Origin: Serinus canaria
Taxonomy: Eukaryota; Chordata; Aves; Passeriformes; Fringillidae
Direction: 5' to 3'
Assembly: GCF_022539315.1 (NCBI RefSeq)
Contig: NC_066343.1
Location: 36,175,146 to 36,239,145, forward strand
DNA: 64,000 bases
The notes beneath the pieces were generated by a model that was not told where the DNA came from, ran no database searches, and worked only from the letters and a program-made list of their open reading frames with translations. Shown piece by piece: positions 1 to 13,298 of the stretch (positions within the stretch are counted from its first letter, which is position 1; every line of letters starts with the position of its first letter). Made by a program: the position numbers and the translations under genes.

Positions 1-1477
1 GAGAGTATAATATCTTGGTATGGAATATCTTATATTTGTATATTTGATTTAATCATTTAAAAATTGCACTAATTCATTCTATACTAGTGTATTTTACAAA
101 AGCATTCAATTTATTTTTCCTCCCTTTCACCCCTAGGTAAGTCTGTGATACTGCAGATATACCCTTTAACAGTGTTAGAGAATAGAACATTGTTGCTTGT
201 CTTATTTTTGAAGAAGATACATGTTAATAGCTCTCCAAAAATCCTAATTACCTTCCAGAAGAGAAGCTCCTCTATGACACTTTAAATTGCGAAGCATGTA
301 AAAATTTTACAGTCAGAACTTGGGCAGCCTGGTTTTGTGTGTTATTTTGTGACTTCCTGTAGTAGGTGGGAGGTAGGAGATTTTGGATACAATATCTCTC
401 ATGACAAAGAAAGGGAAAGCTTATTACCCTGATTCCCAACAAATTGCATTGTAAAAAATGTGAGTTTTTTAACATCCTTTTGTAATCTGTCATCTGCTGC
501 ATTACTATAGCATTCTAGTCTTGACTAGGACAGCAGGTTTGTTTCTGTTGAAATTTATCTTTTTGCTGGGAACTATAGTAAAATTTAATTGTCAGAATTA
601 AGATCATGTGGACCTTCCTGTCTAAATTTTATGTGTGGTATCTGTATTCCTCTTCATTTGTTGGCATAATTTTTAAAGCATGTCTTAGGCTTTTTGTGAG
701 ACTTGGGCTTCTATTTCGGTCTTCTCTTAAAATATGAAACTCGTTTAGTATTAGTAGGCAGAATATAAGCTTTTCAACAAACTGCAGTATTTGACAGTTT
801 CTACACTCAGTCAGCATTATTATTATTGCACGACTGTAAAACGAACATTCTGGCAAAAGCAATTGGAAATTATTTCCTTTTGTTTAGCTTGTGATTTTAT
901 TGGAGCCCAGTAAAAGGAGAGACTGGTAATACAATAAAGGTTATTTCTTTCTACAATGACAACCAGAACAAAAATGATTCAAATATTAATGCATAACTAG
1001 TTAAGCATCCACCTTTAATTATTAACAGTTTCACTATTCTAGTTATTTAATAACAAAGATCAGTATTCTACAAGCATTAGTTTTCAGTGCAAAGAAATCT
1101 TTACTGTACTACCTCTTTATTCCCCTGTATAAGTAGACGTAATTTCCTCATAAGGACTGAAACCTGCAAACCCAAGAAAATAAAGTATTATGATGTAGGC
1201 AAAAGTGTAATATACATAATGTCTCAGTTAGAAGTTTAAAGCTCTAAATCCACATCTCTTAGAGGCAGAGAGTGATTTTTGGACAGCTTTTAATCAATTT
1301 GGCTTCCATCCTTGACTATATCTCTTTGGACTACCCAGGAGTAAACAGAAGTGAGTTCTTGAATTCATATATCCATTTGCAATCCAGTTAGTAAAGTACA
1401 ATTTTTATCCACCTTAAATTGCTATATCAAATAAATAATATGCTTTTAGAATTTAAGGGATGTTAAGGGTTCTCTCT

Positions 1478-1645
1478 GTGTGAGTGTACATATATATATA
1501 TGATTTTTTTATGGATTGACTCAGCTTCTCTTTTACTATTAAACATGTATATACATACACACAAACATTTATTTATATATATGATGTGTTTATGTGTATT
1601 TCTACATCTAATACACATATATAGATAGATATATGTATGTATACA
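1478..1645. repeat. Degenerate TA/CA/TG-rich microsatellite region
   Basis: Alternating purine-pyrimidine runs dominate: TACATATATATATATG, TATATACATACACACAAAC, TATATATATGATGTGTTTATG and ATATATAGATAGATATATG. Open frames across it are low-complexity artefacts. Confidence 0.75.
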
Positions 1646-2150
1646 TAAAAACATCTGTAATGTTTATCATAATCTACTTCTAAAAATGTTTTATATATAG
1701 AGAGCTAAAACTTGAACTTGAAGCAGTCTACAGTTTCATAACACTTAGCACATTAAAAAAAAAACCAAAAGTGCAGAGAGAACAGTATGGTTTTTTAATT
1801 TAATATCTATCTAGCAAATCACAGGATGTAGATGTTTCAGGATGTAGAGTAAGTTAAGCTGGTATACAAGCTTAAAGAGCAGCACCACAACAATAATGTT
1901 GTTAGACCTTAGCTTGCAGTTGGAAATAAATAATTGTATAAATATAGATTTAAATTAAGGAAAAATATTGTCTAGCCGCATCCTATTATCTATATTTTTG
2001 CCTTATATTTTATCCTAAATGACTTTTTTTATTTTATTAATTAACATTTTAGCTATATGTATGTTGCAAGAAAGTGAAAATAGTTGGCAAGTTCAGTGAT
2101 TTTATACCTAAAAATACAGTGTTTGGATTAGTAATTTCTGATTAAAGAGA

Positions 2151-2214
2151 AACTTACAGTTCTTTAGGATCATGCTAAAGAAGACTTTAGCATGATCCTA
2201 AAGAACTGTTAGTT
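2151..2214. repeat. Near-perfect palindrome, 30-bp arms, 4-nt loop
   Basis: Arm 2156-2180 (starting ACAGTTCTTTAGGATCATGC) is exactly complementary to 2185-2209, with loop AAGA at 2181-2184. After one mismatch (2155/2210) four more pairs extend the stem to 2151/2214. That makes 29 of 30 pairs. Confidence 0.95.
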
Positions 2215-3522
2215 CACAAGAGTCTCAGTTGACCAAATGAATTCTTAAGGGCAAGAAAAGACAACATAAATATTAGTAAGTTTTGCTGGATTGGATTAAG
2301 TTTCATTTTGACTGTTACTTCAATTTTCTGTAATATTTTTAGTAATATAATACTTCTGAAGAAAAAGTATAGTGGGATCATGGTAGCCTGCAGAAGTTGC
2401 AGTGTTCAATCCATCAAGGTTTTTAACAGTAATACTGCTTTTGTGAAAACTGTAGAAACTTTTCTTCACAACCACTACTGTGATTTGTTTATTATTATTA
2501 CATACATTATATAGTCTGATTCCAGTAGCTGTCCATAATGACTGTCATTAAAAGTAAAAAGCAGTGATGACCTTTAAAGATGGGATCTGAATATGCATAA
2601 ATACGCATTTCTTAGTCTGAGAAAAGCATTTAAGTGAAACATAATATTAAAAGTATAATAATACAGCTTAGTTGTGCATTAGTTATCCACCAGTTGTCTT
2701 AAATCGGATGCAAACAAAAGATCCCTGAATTAGTCATTTGTCTGTCGAGATTGGCCGATTTATTTTCATAAACATTATAATGCTATCACTGAATATCACA
2801 AATGAGGACTAATATTATCATAATACTATGGGAAAAAAATATCCAGAGTGATGAAAATTTTTGAAAAATTAAGTTTCCCAAGGGACAAAAACTTAAATGA
2901 ATGGAACTGTAGGTTTTTTTCATTGTTAAATAATTTATTTTTTTCCCAATATTGTAACAATAATAACAATTGGAACAATAATAAAGCTCAGTTATTATTA
3001 GCATACCACCTACAATTTAAAAATTTAACCAACAAAGATGGTATCCTAGATAATCAAGCCAGATGTGATTATATTTCTTAATCATGAAATTCCATTAGTC
3101 TAGCTCAATTCCATGTTCTAGGTTATTTTTTCTAGTCATCATTGTTATACTCTCAGGCGTTATGCCAGTAAAACTGAGTCAGAAGTCAATGCTGTGTAAA
3201 AAGCATTGAAACCTCAAACTTAAAATATTCAAATCTCTCTCATTTGTGAGTGCTTCTTTCCAAATTTTGTGGGGAAATACTTAGATTATAATGCATGAAC
3301 TCTGAAAAACACAGATGTTGCACAAATACACAAAACCAGAAATTGACTTGGATGTGAAGAGAAGCAGTGTATCATTTTTTAGAGTTCTTTTTATAAGAAC
3401 AGAAATTTTAGACCATGGAAGGTAAATGATTGGTCAAATCTCAACTTTTAAAAGCTCCATAATAAATTTCTCTGGCAACATTTTATTATTCAGGTCAATA
3501 TGAAAAAAATTATTGGAATCTA

Positions 3523-3569
3523 AGTGTAACTAGTGTAACTCTCCCTAGGAGTTAGGGAGAGTTACACTA
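3523..3569. repeat. 9-bp direct duplication followed by 17-bp inverted repeat
   Basis: AGTGTAACT is tandemly repeated at 3523-3531 and 3532-3540. TAGTGTAACTCTCCCTA (3531-3547) then pairs exactly with TAGGGAGAGTTACACTA (3553-3569) across loop GGAGT. Confidence 0.95.
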
Positions 3570-4265
3570 ACTTCCCAACTGAGGATCTGGCATAGCATCT
3601 CATCTATATATACCAATTAATGAAGTGCTAAGTGTCAAATGACATATATTTGTAAGTTAAATACTTGTAACAAAATTCTGTGAGTAATGACTAGAGTGCC
3701 AAATTAGGGAGATACTGTATATGTAGGGGAGAATGCATGTACCAGTGTTACCACATCCTTTTATGTTCCTGTCAGGTCAAGTTGCTCAAAGATGTGCAGA
3801 AGTGGAACTGCACATGTAGATGCATCCTGTTATAATTGTACCTTACATAAGGCCAAAATGTAATCAGACTGGACACTTCCATTGACTTATAGAGTATCTG
3901 TCATTCCACAGCAGAATATTCATATTCTTGTGCATGTAAGCACAAACAGACTTCAAAATGCTGACACTGCACTTGTTTTCTTAAAAAATCACATTCTCTT
4001 TGTGCATGTCAGATATACATGCTGGCTCATAACCAGCTGGAGCTGGCCAGCATCTCTCTGATGCCACTTGTAGTAATTTAAACCCACAATAATGGAAACT
4101 AAATATAGCTTTTCAGTTTTAAATATGTATACTTAGAGTATTTTTGCTTGGAAACTGTAGGTGTCAATATTCTTTCTGTTTGCTTTGCTGTACTGAAAGC
4201 ATCATGTGTACCGAAACAGGTGGCAGAGTCAGTGAATCAGCATTTTGAAGGCTGAAATAGATTTT

Positions 4266-4289
4266 CCAGAAGTACCACCAGAAGTACCA
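4266..4289. repeat. 12-bp perfect tandem duplication
   Basis: CCAGAAGTACCA occurs twice head to tail. Confidence 0.9.
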
Positions 4290-6485
4290 AAGTGGATTAT
4301 TGAGGATTGAGATTAAAGTAGTGATAAAAATGACAAGCACAAACATGTTCATTAGCTCAAAGGTACTGTCCTGCTCATTTTGTTGTAAACTATACAAACA
4401 TATCACTTTGCTAAGTAAAACTGGAGATGATACATCTAGTTATATATTAGAACTGGGTGGTAAATGTCAGGGGGTTTAAGATTTTGATGGATAGTATTTT
4501 TGAATTTGTTGCTGTGCAACATTCTTCAAAGCAGCAGGCAAATCCTCAAGGAAAGTACAATAGTATCTGAAATACTCATCTACCAGGCTTTTTTTGCAGT
4601 GAAGTTTAAAAAAGATACAGTTATTTCATACCTGTGTCAATCTATTCTTAATAAGTGTCCCTATTTCCTATTAAAGTGGTGGATGTATATTTGAGAAGAC
4701 AGGAACACAAATCACAAATGAATGTTTGTATAACGTTAAAATCCAAGTGTTCCATGGGTCAGCGGTTGGAGACAGGGACATCACACACACAGCAAAGCTC
4801 CATGGCACAGTCGTATTGCTGAGAGCCTTCTTATAAAGGGAGCTCAAAACTGCCAGGTCTCTACAGCTCATTGGTCTGACAGCCCAGCTCCTGACCAGGG
4901 AGATGCCTGCAGCTCAGGGTGGAATGTGACAGGTGAAGGTCCCTGTCTCTCAGCCCAGGGCCCAATTTATGAAACCAGGCTGGGTTTCTTATTTATCAGT
5001 ACAAGCCAGATTGCACAGTAACATGTTTGGATCAGAATTTATGTACACGTATTTGTATGTTTTGGTACAACTCACATCACTGGAGATTGTAGCTGGTATT
5101 AGGAAACTTAATTTAATTACTCTGGAAAACCTCATCAGAATGCTGTCATAGTGACAGAGTACTCAGTCTTGTGTCAGATGTACTGAAGCTGACTGGTCAA
5201 TGCAAAATGCTTTGTGCTTGCTTTCCTTTTCTTTGAATTCTGTGGCTGTAGTCAGTAAAATATTGGGATGGCACACTAGCTTGAAGTGAAGAGGAGTAAA
5301 TGCTAGAATAAACAGGTTTAATTTGGTTTCAAATTTTGGGTTTGCCTAGTTGTTTCACCCTGGAATTAATAAAAGCAAAACAACTAAGAAAGAAAAAAAG
5401 AAAGAAGGATATTAAAATGTCTACAGGTTGATTAAATGCAGATGTTTAACTGTAAAAACTCAATATCTCATTATAAAAATATTTTTGGACATCTAGACTA
5501 TGGCTAATTATCATTACTAGCTTTAAATTGCAAGACAGGAGTGTAACATTTTGGGCAAGACCACTGTGCAAGGGAAACAAATACAGGTGGCTAAGTGAAA
5601 GCAGCTGCTCTGTAAAGAACGTGTAAAAATTTATTAGCTTGAAAAAGTTTTATAACTTTATAAAACTGTGATGAATTGTGCATTTGAGCTAACCATGGGG
5701 GGTTTTTTGTTTTATTGTAACAGATATTTATACAATAAATACATATTTTCCATTTCCATGCAATTAGTTTATATTTCCTGACATAATGCTCTATATACAA
5801 AAAATTACATCAGTACAGAAATTTAAGTGGGAATGCTGCTTTAACTCAGTGGTGTAGTGAAAGGTGGTGGCAATGAAGTTTCACTATTTTTGTTTTCCCC
5901 ATTAAATTTTCTGTTCATCATCTATGAACAAAATAAGTGCCTCAGGTAAAATGTACAGTGAGGAGTTATAAGTGATCCTCACTTCACTGATGGAGAAAAA
6001 GAGAGAGAAGGCTAAATATTGGAAGCAGTGAACCAAACTTCATGCAGAGCAGGATTTACTAGTACAGCATCCTAAGCCTGGATATGACCAGAGGCTAGAG
6101 ATATAGAAGGGAATAGTGCTATTGCAAGAAACCATTCTCCTATGGAGGAGACAATCTCCCCAAATAAGTTCAGTTTTACATTCAGTCTTGGATTATTGTC
6201 AGAATGTGTGCCAAAAAGAATGTGTGTCAGAATGTGTGCTATGTGAAATTCCTAGTTTATAGTAAGGGAGACAAATTGCTTATCATCAGGTAAAAGTGAA
6301 TAGTAATAGCCAAGAATGATGTAAGTCTTGCAATGAGTCTGGCACATTTCCAAAACAGTTTTTCCTAAGAAGTTTGTGGAGAACACAACCTTTACTTCAG
6401 CAGAAATCTCTTGGAATGACATTTTTTTAGTACCTCTCTCTGCTGGAGGAAGAAAAAAACCCACCTTTTTAGTATAGTGCTTAGA

Positions 6486-6505
6486 AGTGGCTCAGAGTGG
6501 CTCAG
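6486..6505. repeat. 10-bp perfect tandem duplication
   Basis: AGTGGCTCAG occurs twice head to tail. About 260 bp upstream, GAATGTGTG occurs three times at 6202, 6218 and 6230. Confidence 0.9.
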
Positions 6506-8844
6506 ATTATATCCTACACAATTACAGCTTCATTACCTATATAAAAGTTCTTTACTCAAACCTAAGCTTTCCAGTGCACAAAAAAAGATGTTTCCTACTA
6601 TAGGGCACTGATTCACAGCACTGTGTGGTATGCTGGCGATGAAAAATCTGAGCAAAATAGTGGCTTTGATAGGTCTTTGAACCACTGTCAGTATGCTTTC
6701 CTTTTGATAAACTATCTCCTTTGATATATTTACATAATGATTAATTGAGGAGAAATGTCTTCAGAGCTTTCTGAAGAAACATAAAATGGGATTCACTGAC
6801 TCTCTCACTCACCTAATTTACTGTTAATGCAGAAGGGGGAGTGAAATAAAGTTGTCTACCTTCTGTGTGAATGATGCAAAGTTTGTCACTATGAATACCA
6901 TTTCCTAGTGCCTTTGTGTTGCGCTGATTCAAATTCAAAATGCCTTTGAAATTCTTCTTGACATAGTAACTACTACTTGTCACAAATTATTACTAAAACC
7001 TAATATTCATTTTATAGTACCTGTCACAATTTTGAAAGTTAAGTTCCTTAAATATTAAATATTCTGACAGTTGAAAAAATAAACGCAATTGCTCCTTCTC
7101 TTCTAAGATTATACATGTTTTCTTAATTGATATTCACTTCCAGAATATCTTAAAATAAGGTTAGACCTTCCTACAAAATTAGGCTTATTATACCTTTGAG
7201 GCCACTGAAGTAACTGCTACACCCACCTCCCTTAGAAAGTTCTGTCTGACTGAAACATTAATATACTTTTTTTATGTTCTGCCTCAAAAGTAGATGAAAT
7301 TTTTTAGTAGTTTTGATTTCTATTGAGAAAGCTCTCCATGCCACTTGTAAAAAAATCCTTAGAAAACATAGCTTCCCTACATGTATAACCCAAAACATAC
7401 TTGTTATGTCTATACTTATTTCTGGAAATTACTCGGGTAGATTAATCTCATTCTTCAGATTTTAAGAGGGAAGATTTCTTCATTCATTTCTTAACAGCAA
7501 AAGTAACTTACAGGTTTCAGAATCAGATGCCATTCATGGGACTTTTCAGTCTTTATTCAAAGAGCATATCTCTTGATATATTCCTGTGAGTGAGCAGTTT
7601 TGATATCAGGCCCTTAAAATGTGTCTCTTAGTCATTCTCTCACAGTATTTTCTGAAATCTGGCCAAGAGCTTCCCTAACAATCCAGAAAATGACGGCTTA
7701 TATGTTCAGAAGGAAGGGGTAGTACTGAAGAACTTCAGAGTTTATATAGTGCATCAGATTTGGTTTTGTTGTAATTTACAGAGATAAGTACTGTTTTCCA
7801 AAAAGAGAACATAATTCAAAAGAGTTCTTTGAAAGGGAGATCTTGTTTTTGATTCCTTGAAATATATCCAAGATTGCATTCTGTTTCTGTACTTTTTTTT
7901 AATATTGAGCTTAACCATATCTATCAGTTTGCAACATAGGAAGACAAGACTAGAAAACAGCTAAGAAGCTATACATGAAGCTGGATTATGTATTTCTTAA
8001 TTTTCATCCGTTCATTTTAGTAGTTATGACAGCTTCAGCTAATACTTGGTTTCCTAGATAAAACTTATATTATTTAAACCATTCTAAAATAGAAGGACAA
8101 TTGTGAAGACATTGAATGATTTCCTATAAAATCTAGTTTGCTAGGAAGGATAATAAACCATGACACTGTCCTAAAGGACAGCCATGGAGACTTTTTATAC
8201 ACTGGTAAGATTACAGGTGACACCTGCTTTTAGTCTCCTTCATCTCAGTAATGTCTCTTTCATGCAGAAAGTAACTGTGAATGAGAAGTCTTAAGATTCC
8301 CCCCAACTGTTCAAAGGCCCTTGTTCTAGTAATCTTCAAAGAAGTGTTTCTGTGATCTTACATTTTGGCTGAATGCCCTATATCATCCTAAATTGCAAAT
8401 CTTAAAATCAGAAGAAGAGACCGTGGAGATGAGAACACCAGTTGGTTAGAATATGGTGCTAATAACACCACAGATGCAGGTTTGATCCATTTATGGACCA
8501 TTCACTTAAGAGGTGGATTTAATGATCCTTGTAAGTCTCTTCCGTTTGCAGTCTTTGGGGATTCTGTTTCCAAGGCTATGCATTTTGAGACCAGTTAGAC
8601 ATGGGTCTTTCATCAGGCAGTGACAGCTCTTTTTGAAGAGCATCGTTTTCCTGCGCTGAATGCCCTTTTGGTTTTTTAGGTGCTAAAATTAGTTGTTTTG
8701 TGTGATAGTTTTAAATATAGATAATATGTGACTATGAGAAAGACCTGATAATAATCTCGTAGAAAGCAATAGAATGGAAACTTCAGATAAAGTTTGTCAA
8801 AGACAACAAGGACAAAGTTCAGAAAGAAACACTTTGCTTTGTAA

Positions 8845-8864
8845 ACTCCTTCTTAGAAAGGAGT
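8845..8864. repeat. Short hairpin, 7-bp arms
   Basis: ACTCCTT at 8845-8851 pairs with AAGGAGT at 8858-8864 across a 6-nt loop. It lies 340 bp before the hairpin cluster at 9206. Confidence 0.7.
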
Positions 8865-9205
8865 CAAGGTGAGGCAGGATCTATCCTAGTCCCAGACTCA
8901 GTCAAAGTTTATGTCTAATGGTTTATGTAGGTGTAATTCAGCCTTTATGTAACTTTCTCCAACAGAATTAAGGACAGCAAACCAAACATATTTATATGAA
9001 TAAAGTATATTGATTTTTGAAATTGGTGATGATAATGATTAGACAAAAAAACTTCAATCAGAGTTACTTCCTGCACAGTATATTTATATCTGCTATTTTT
9101 TAAAGCAATATTGAAATATTTATATTAAGACTAGCAAAACAATTATTAACAGGAGATTTACTTTTCTCAATCATACCAATGTCCCTGGGCAACTTTTTCA
9201 TTCTG

Positions 9206-9334
9206 CCTCAAGGAGTAGCCTTGAGGGGGTGTCCTCACTCAAGGGAGGAATCTTCACATGCACTCCTAGAAGGAGTGTGTTGCAAGTCCCTTGTGTAACA
9301 AGAGGGACTTATACTATGGGCTCTCATAGTATAA
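9206..9334. repeat. Cluster of consecutive hairpins
   Basis: Successive inverted repeats are: CCTCAAGG (9206-9213) with CCTTGAGG (9219-9226), the second arm of which can also pair with CTCAAGG (9238-9244); CACTCCT (9261-9267) with AGGAGTG (9271-9277); AAGTCCCTTGT (9284-9294) with ACAAGAGGGACTT (9298-9310, 2-nt bulge); and TTATACTATG (9309-9318) with CATAGTATAA (9325-9334). Loops are 3-6 nt. Confidence 0.9.
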
Positions 9335-11102
9335 AGTGTTTGGCTGTCATTCATATGTGTGAAGCCAGCTGTGTCAGCTCAGCAGCCTTTAGATAAATTA
9401 TTACTATTATCACTTGCTGGTATGACTTTCTGTAGGGAGATGTTGTTCTTCACATCCTCAGAATATTTAGCTTTGGGATTGATGTGTCAGGCTGGCCTCA
9501 GTGTTCCTTAACAACAAAAAAGCCCCTCCTCTCCATATATAATCAGTAAGTTTGGCAAATGTGGTAAAATTCAGGCTGTTTTATTTCCACTTAGGCAGAG
9601 CATCATGCTGCATATCAAAGGCAAAAGATGAACTGCTATCAAAAATGTGGTTGAAAATTACTATGCAGAAATTTTTTATGTGAAGCTGTTACTGCAGAAC
9701 TGGGTTCTGATCTAGCTGACCTTCTCAAGCTTCTTCAATCTGTGTGGAAAAAAAAATGCTGTGTCCTATATTTCTTATTCATACCTCAAGGTCCCTCATT
9801 GCTTCTCAGGTTTACTTGCCACAGTTTATCCCTGGTTTCAGATTTTGAGGTTTTTGTCTTTTATCATTGAAATATGGCTCAAAACAGCATTGCTGTGATA
9901 ACTTTCCCAAAGCCTTTCTGAAAAATGAGCCAAGTTGTGCTTTATGCTCTTTGGCATCTTTGGCTATTTAGATTCTTCTTGATAATTACTTTTCTTGCAT
10001 TTTGCAAGGCTATAAATTGGGAATTTCTAATTGTATGAGTTCTGTGTCTTGAATTGCCTCATTCAAACATAGGAGAACTAAAATGAAAAAGAATATTGGT
10101 TTATTACAGCCGTACTGTTACTGTACACACATTTTTAAGGGGCCAAGAGGGTTGTCACATGCTAGCAATGCATCAACATCATTTATCAGATATTGGCCCC
10201 CACTCCCCACCTTCATTTTCTGTCAATAAAATTAAAGAACAAAACTCTTGTACTGTATAGGTATATATCTAGATTTTTAATTCTCAGTTTGTGAAAGAGG
10301 ATACCATTCAGCTTAAGAAATTAAATAGTGTCATTTTTTGTATTTTAGAGGTTTTGAATGCTGTAAACTGGTTCATTTTTCATTTCAATAAAACCTTAGA
10401 AGACTCAGTTGTCAATTGCTTGCATGCAGAAAATCTGCTCTGTAATAAGTGCAGGCAAATTCATCCCCGGTGCAACTTTATTGACTTGAAATTAAAATCA
10501 GCTTCTGTTAAATGATCCATATGGGAAATACACAGTTTGATTAATCAAAGGAAAACACCCTTTCTGATGTGTGTTAGTTTTGAACCTTAACTTTTGCTAA
10601 TACAAATATTATTATAGAATACTCTTGCAATTAAATATGCAAAAAATTAATGGAATTTAAGAGTGGTTTAAGTGCTGGTGCTGGCTAAACGGTCTTAATG
10701 AACTGCATGTGAAGAAGCAGATGTCAAGCCTTGTATGAGCATGAACTGTTTTGTGGTTTACTTTACAACATGGATGATGGTAGTCATAGAGCCAGGTAAG
10801 CAGGGGTGCTGTTCATATAAGGACAATCTTTGAATCAGTTTCTGTGCTATGTAGCTCAGAGTTTTTAAAATGAAGCAAAAGTAGCTTGACATCCTGATAA
10901 CTACACAGAGCAAGTTTGGAAAGCATAAACATCACCTGATACATTTTCTGCCATCAGCGTTAAAAGTTTTTAACCTGTTATAGCACTCCAAGTCCACTGT
11001 AGCTATACTCAGTATTTTCTGCCCTAGATGTGAGATTTCAGACCACATCTTCAGTCATTTTGAGTTTTGTTCTCTTGTAGCTATTTGCTGACTTTGCTGA
11101 GG

Positions 11103-11122
11103 TTTTTTTTTTTTTTTTTTTT
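11103..11122. repeat. T20 homopolymer
   Basis: Twenty consecutive T. No retro-element body is recognisable on either side. Confidence 0.95.
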
Positions 11123-13298
11123 CCTATTTTCAATGTTAGTAATAATGATATTGTCATCCCAATGAAGCTAAGGAAATATGAAAGTAAAAGTTCTTTAAAC
11201 ACATATCGTAGCAGACAGGAGCCAGAGTAATGAATTAGTCCCATTCAGTGTTGTATTTTGTTTATATTGATGGTCATGGGAGAGGGCAGAGGATTTTTAA
11301 CCTCCAAAAGCAAGAAAGGTAGATAATAAAGTTTAAACTACATATAAAGAGCATAAAAATTTAATTCTAGAAATAGAATATCTAGAGGTATCTGAAGAAA
11401 AGCAAGTCTTCTGTTAGAAGTTTAGTGCATAAATCTAGGATAGGTTTCAATCTGCAGTCTTGTTTATAGTTTGGCAGTTTTAGTGATGAAGAAATTGCTG
11501 ACTGAACTGATGAATAGTGCCACCTTGTATAACTCCCACAGAAGAGCACTGTGCATTGCTTGGAGTGAATGTGTGAGGAAACTTCAATATATTTCACTTA
11601 ACTGACTTGGAAATAAATGTTATAATATTGTAGAAACAGAAATCAAGAATAACGGAATTTCACAGGCAAAATTTGAAATATCAAAGATGAATGATTTCCT
11701 AGATTTTAAACCTAGTACAAATTATTCAATTTTAATGTATTAAAAACATCAAAAACTTAGGAATTTTTCAATCATTTAATAATTCATTTATTAATTAATA
11801 TCTAATAAAATGAAGGAGGCTGTTTATGAATTAGTATGTATAAGTGACTGATGGAAACTCTAAACTTTGATTTAATTCTCACAGTAACCATGGATCCTTC
11901 ATTTACTTATGAACTATCAAGTAAAACTGGCAAGTTCTTACTAAAATGGAATTGAAAGACAGAGTCATGAATTAAGAAAAGGAGTTAGTACTTCAGAAAA
12001 AATATTACTAAATGCGTTGAGCAAACTAATTTACTTTAAAAAATTACATCACATGTACAAACATTTTAGAAGCACTGGTACTTAAAAGAATATAACAGGA
12101 ATTATAAGTGAAATTAAAATGTTTTATGTATTACCTGTGTGTTCAACTTGAAGTCAGCATGTTCTTCATAAAAAAAAAACTGTGTAATGCTTGGAGTTTT
12201 TAACAGATATAAAGGATGAATCTTGCATACTTTAGCAGCTTGAATGTAGATTTTTGGTATGTTGCATATAAATCTCAATAATGGCATAAGACAGTGGAAA
12301 ATAAAAGGGGTTAAAAGCCCCCTGAGATAAAGTTCAAATAAAGGAACTCTACATGCAGGTTTTATCTCCTTTGAAAATTATTTTTCTGATTTACTGTTAG
12401 TTCTCAAAAAAAGATGTTTCATCAGTCACTGTAGAACATAGATTCAGATATAATTGAAGAAAACATATGCTTTATAAAAAGAAACTGACAAAAAGAGAGA
12501 AGAGAAATAAGGTGACAACTGTGAAGTCAATAATTCAGGAAGTGTAGAGATGACAAAATTATGTTCCTGTAAATCTTAGTCTATCCTTGCATGTTCATGC
12601 ATTTTGGCACTGCCTTGTTTAATATACATGGTATCTACATCCCTGTGAGAAGCTGTTTAAGACCTCTCCAGATCTTCCCAGGAACACCCACACCACACAG
12701 CATGAAATCTGACACACAAGATCCTTTTGACATCTGTTACGCGGCTAACTTCTGTGCATCACCATTCCCAGATGTATGCTACCGCCAAAAGCGACTACAG
12801 TTTGGTGCACAAACATTAATCTTGCTGCAAGGACAGGACACACTGTAAAGAATGCTGGGTCAGAAGCTAATGTGCCCTATTAGGGTTTCCTGCCGGAATG
12901 GGCAAACATTTAATATCTGTGATGTTTCAGGTGGCAGTCAGATGCTGGGAGGACACCTGGCTGCTGACAGTCAGACAAAAGAGTTCCTGAAGAGCATTTG
13001 ACAAATGAAAGCATCATGTGAACCAGTGTAGTGGTTTTTCAGGAAACATGTTGCAGCTTCTTCCTGGTGGTCCAGACTGTGGCTTAATACAGGCTGTTGG
13101 AGATATCATGCTGCTTCTTCTCAGTAGTTATTCTTTATGGGTCTTATGTTGTATTGGTCAGTGCAAGGCTAATAGATGATTTCTGGGACTGCATCTTTAC
13201 TGCAATGCCTCAAATCAAACAGCCCTGACATTAGAACACTGTGTATCTGTGTCTTTTTGTCTTCTTTCTTTTCTGGATTTGGTACAGCATGGTGGGGG

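Noticed and set aside
2151..2214. microRNA precursor
   Set aside because: The stem is almost perfectly paired with a 4-nt loop and only 30 bp long, unlike typical pre-miRNAs, which have bulges and larger loops. There is no evidence of expression.
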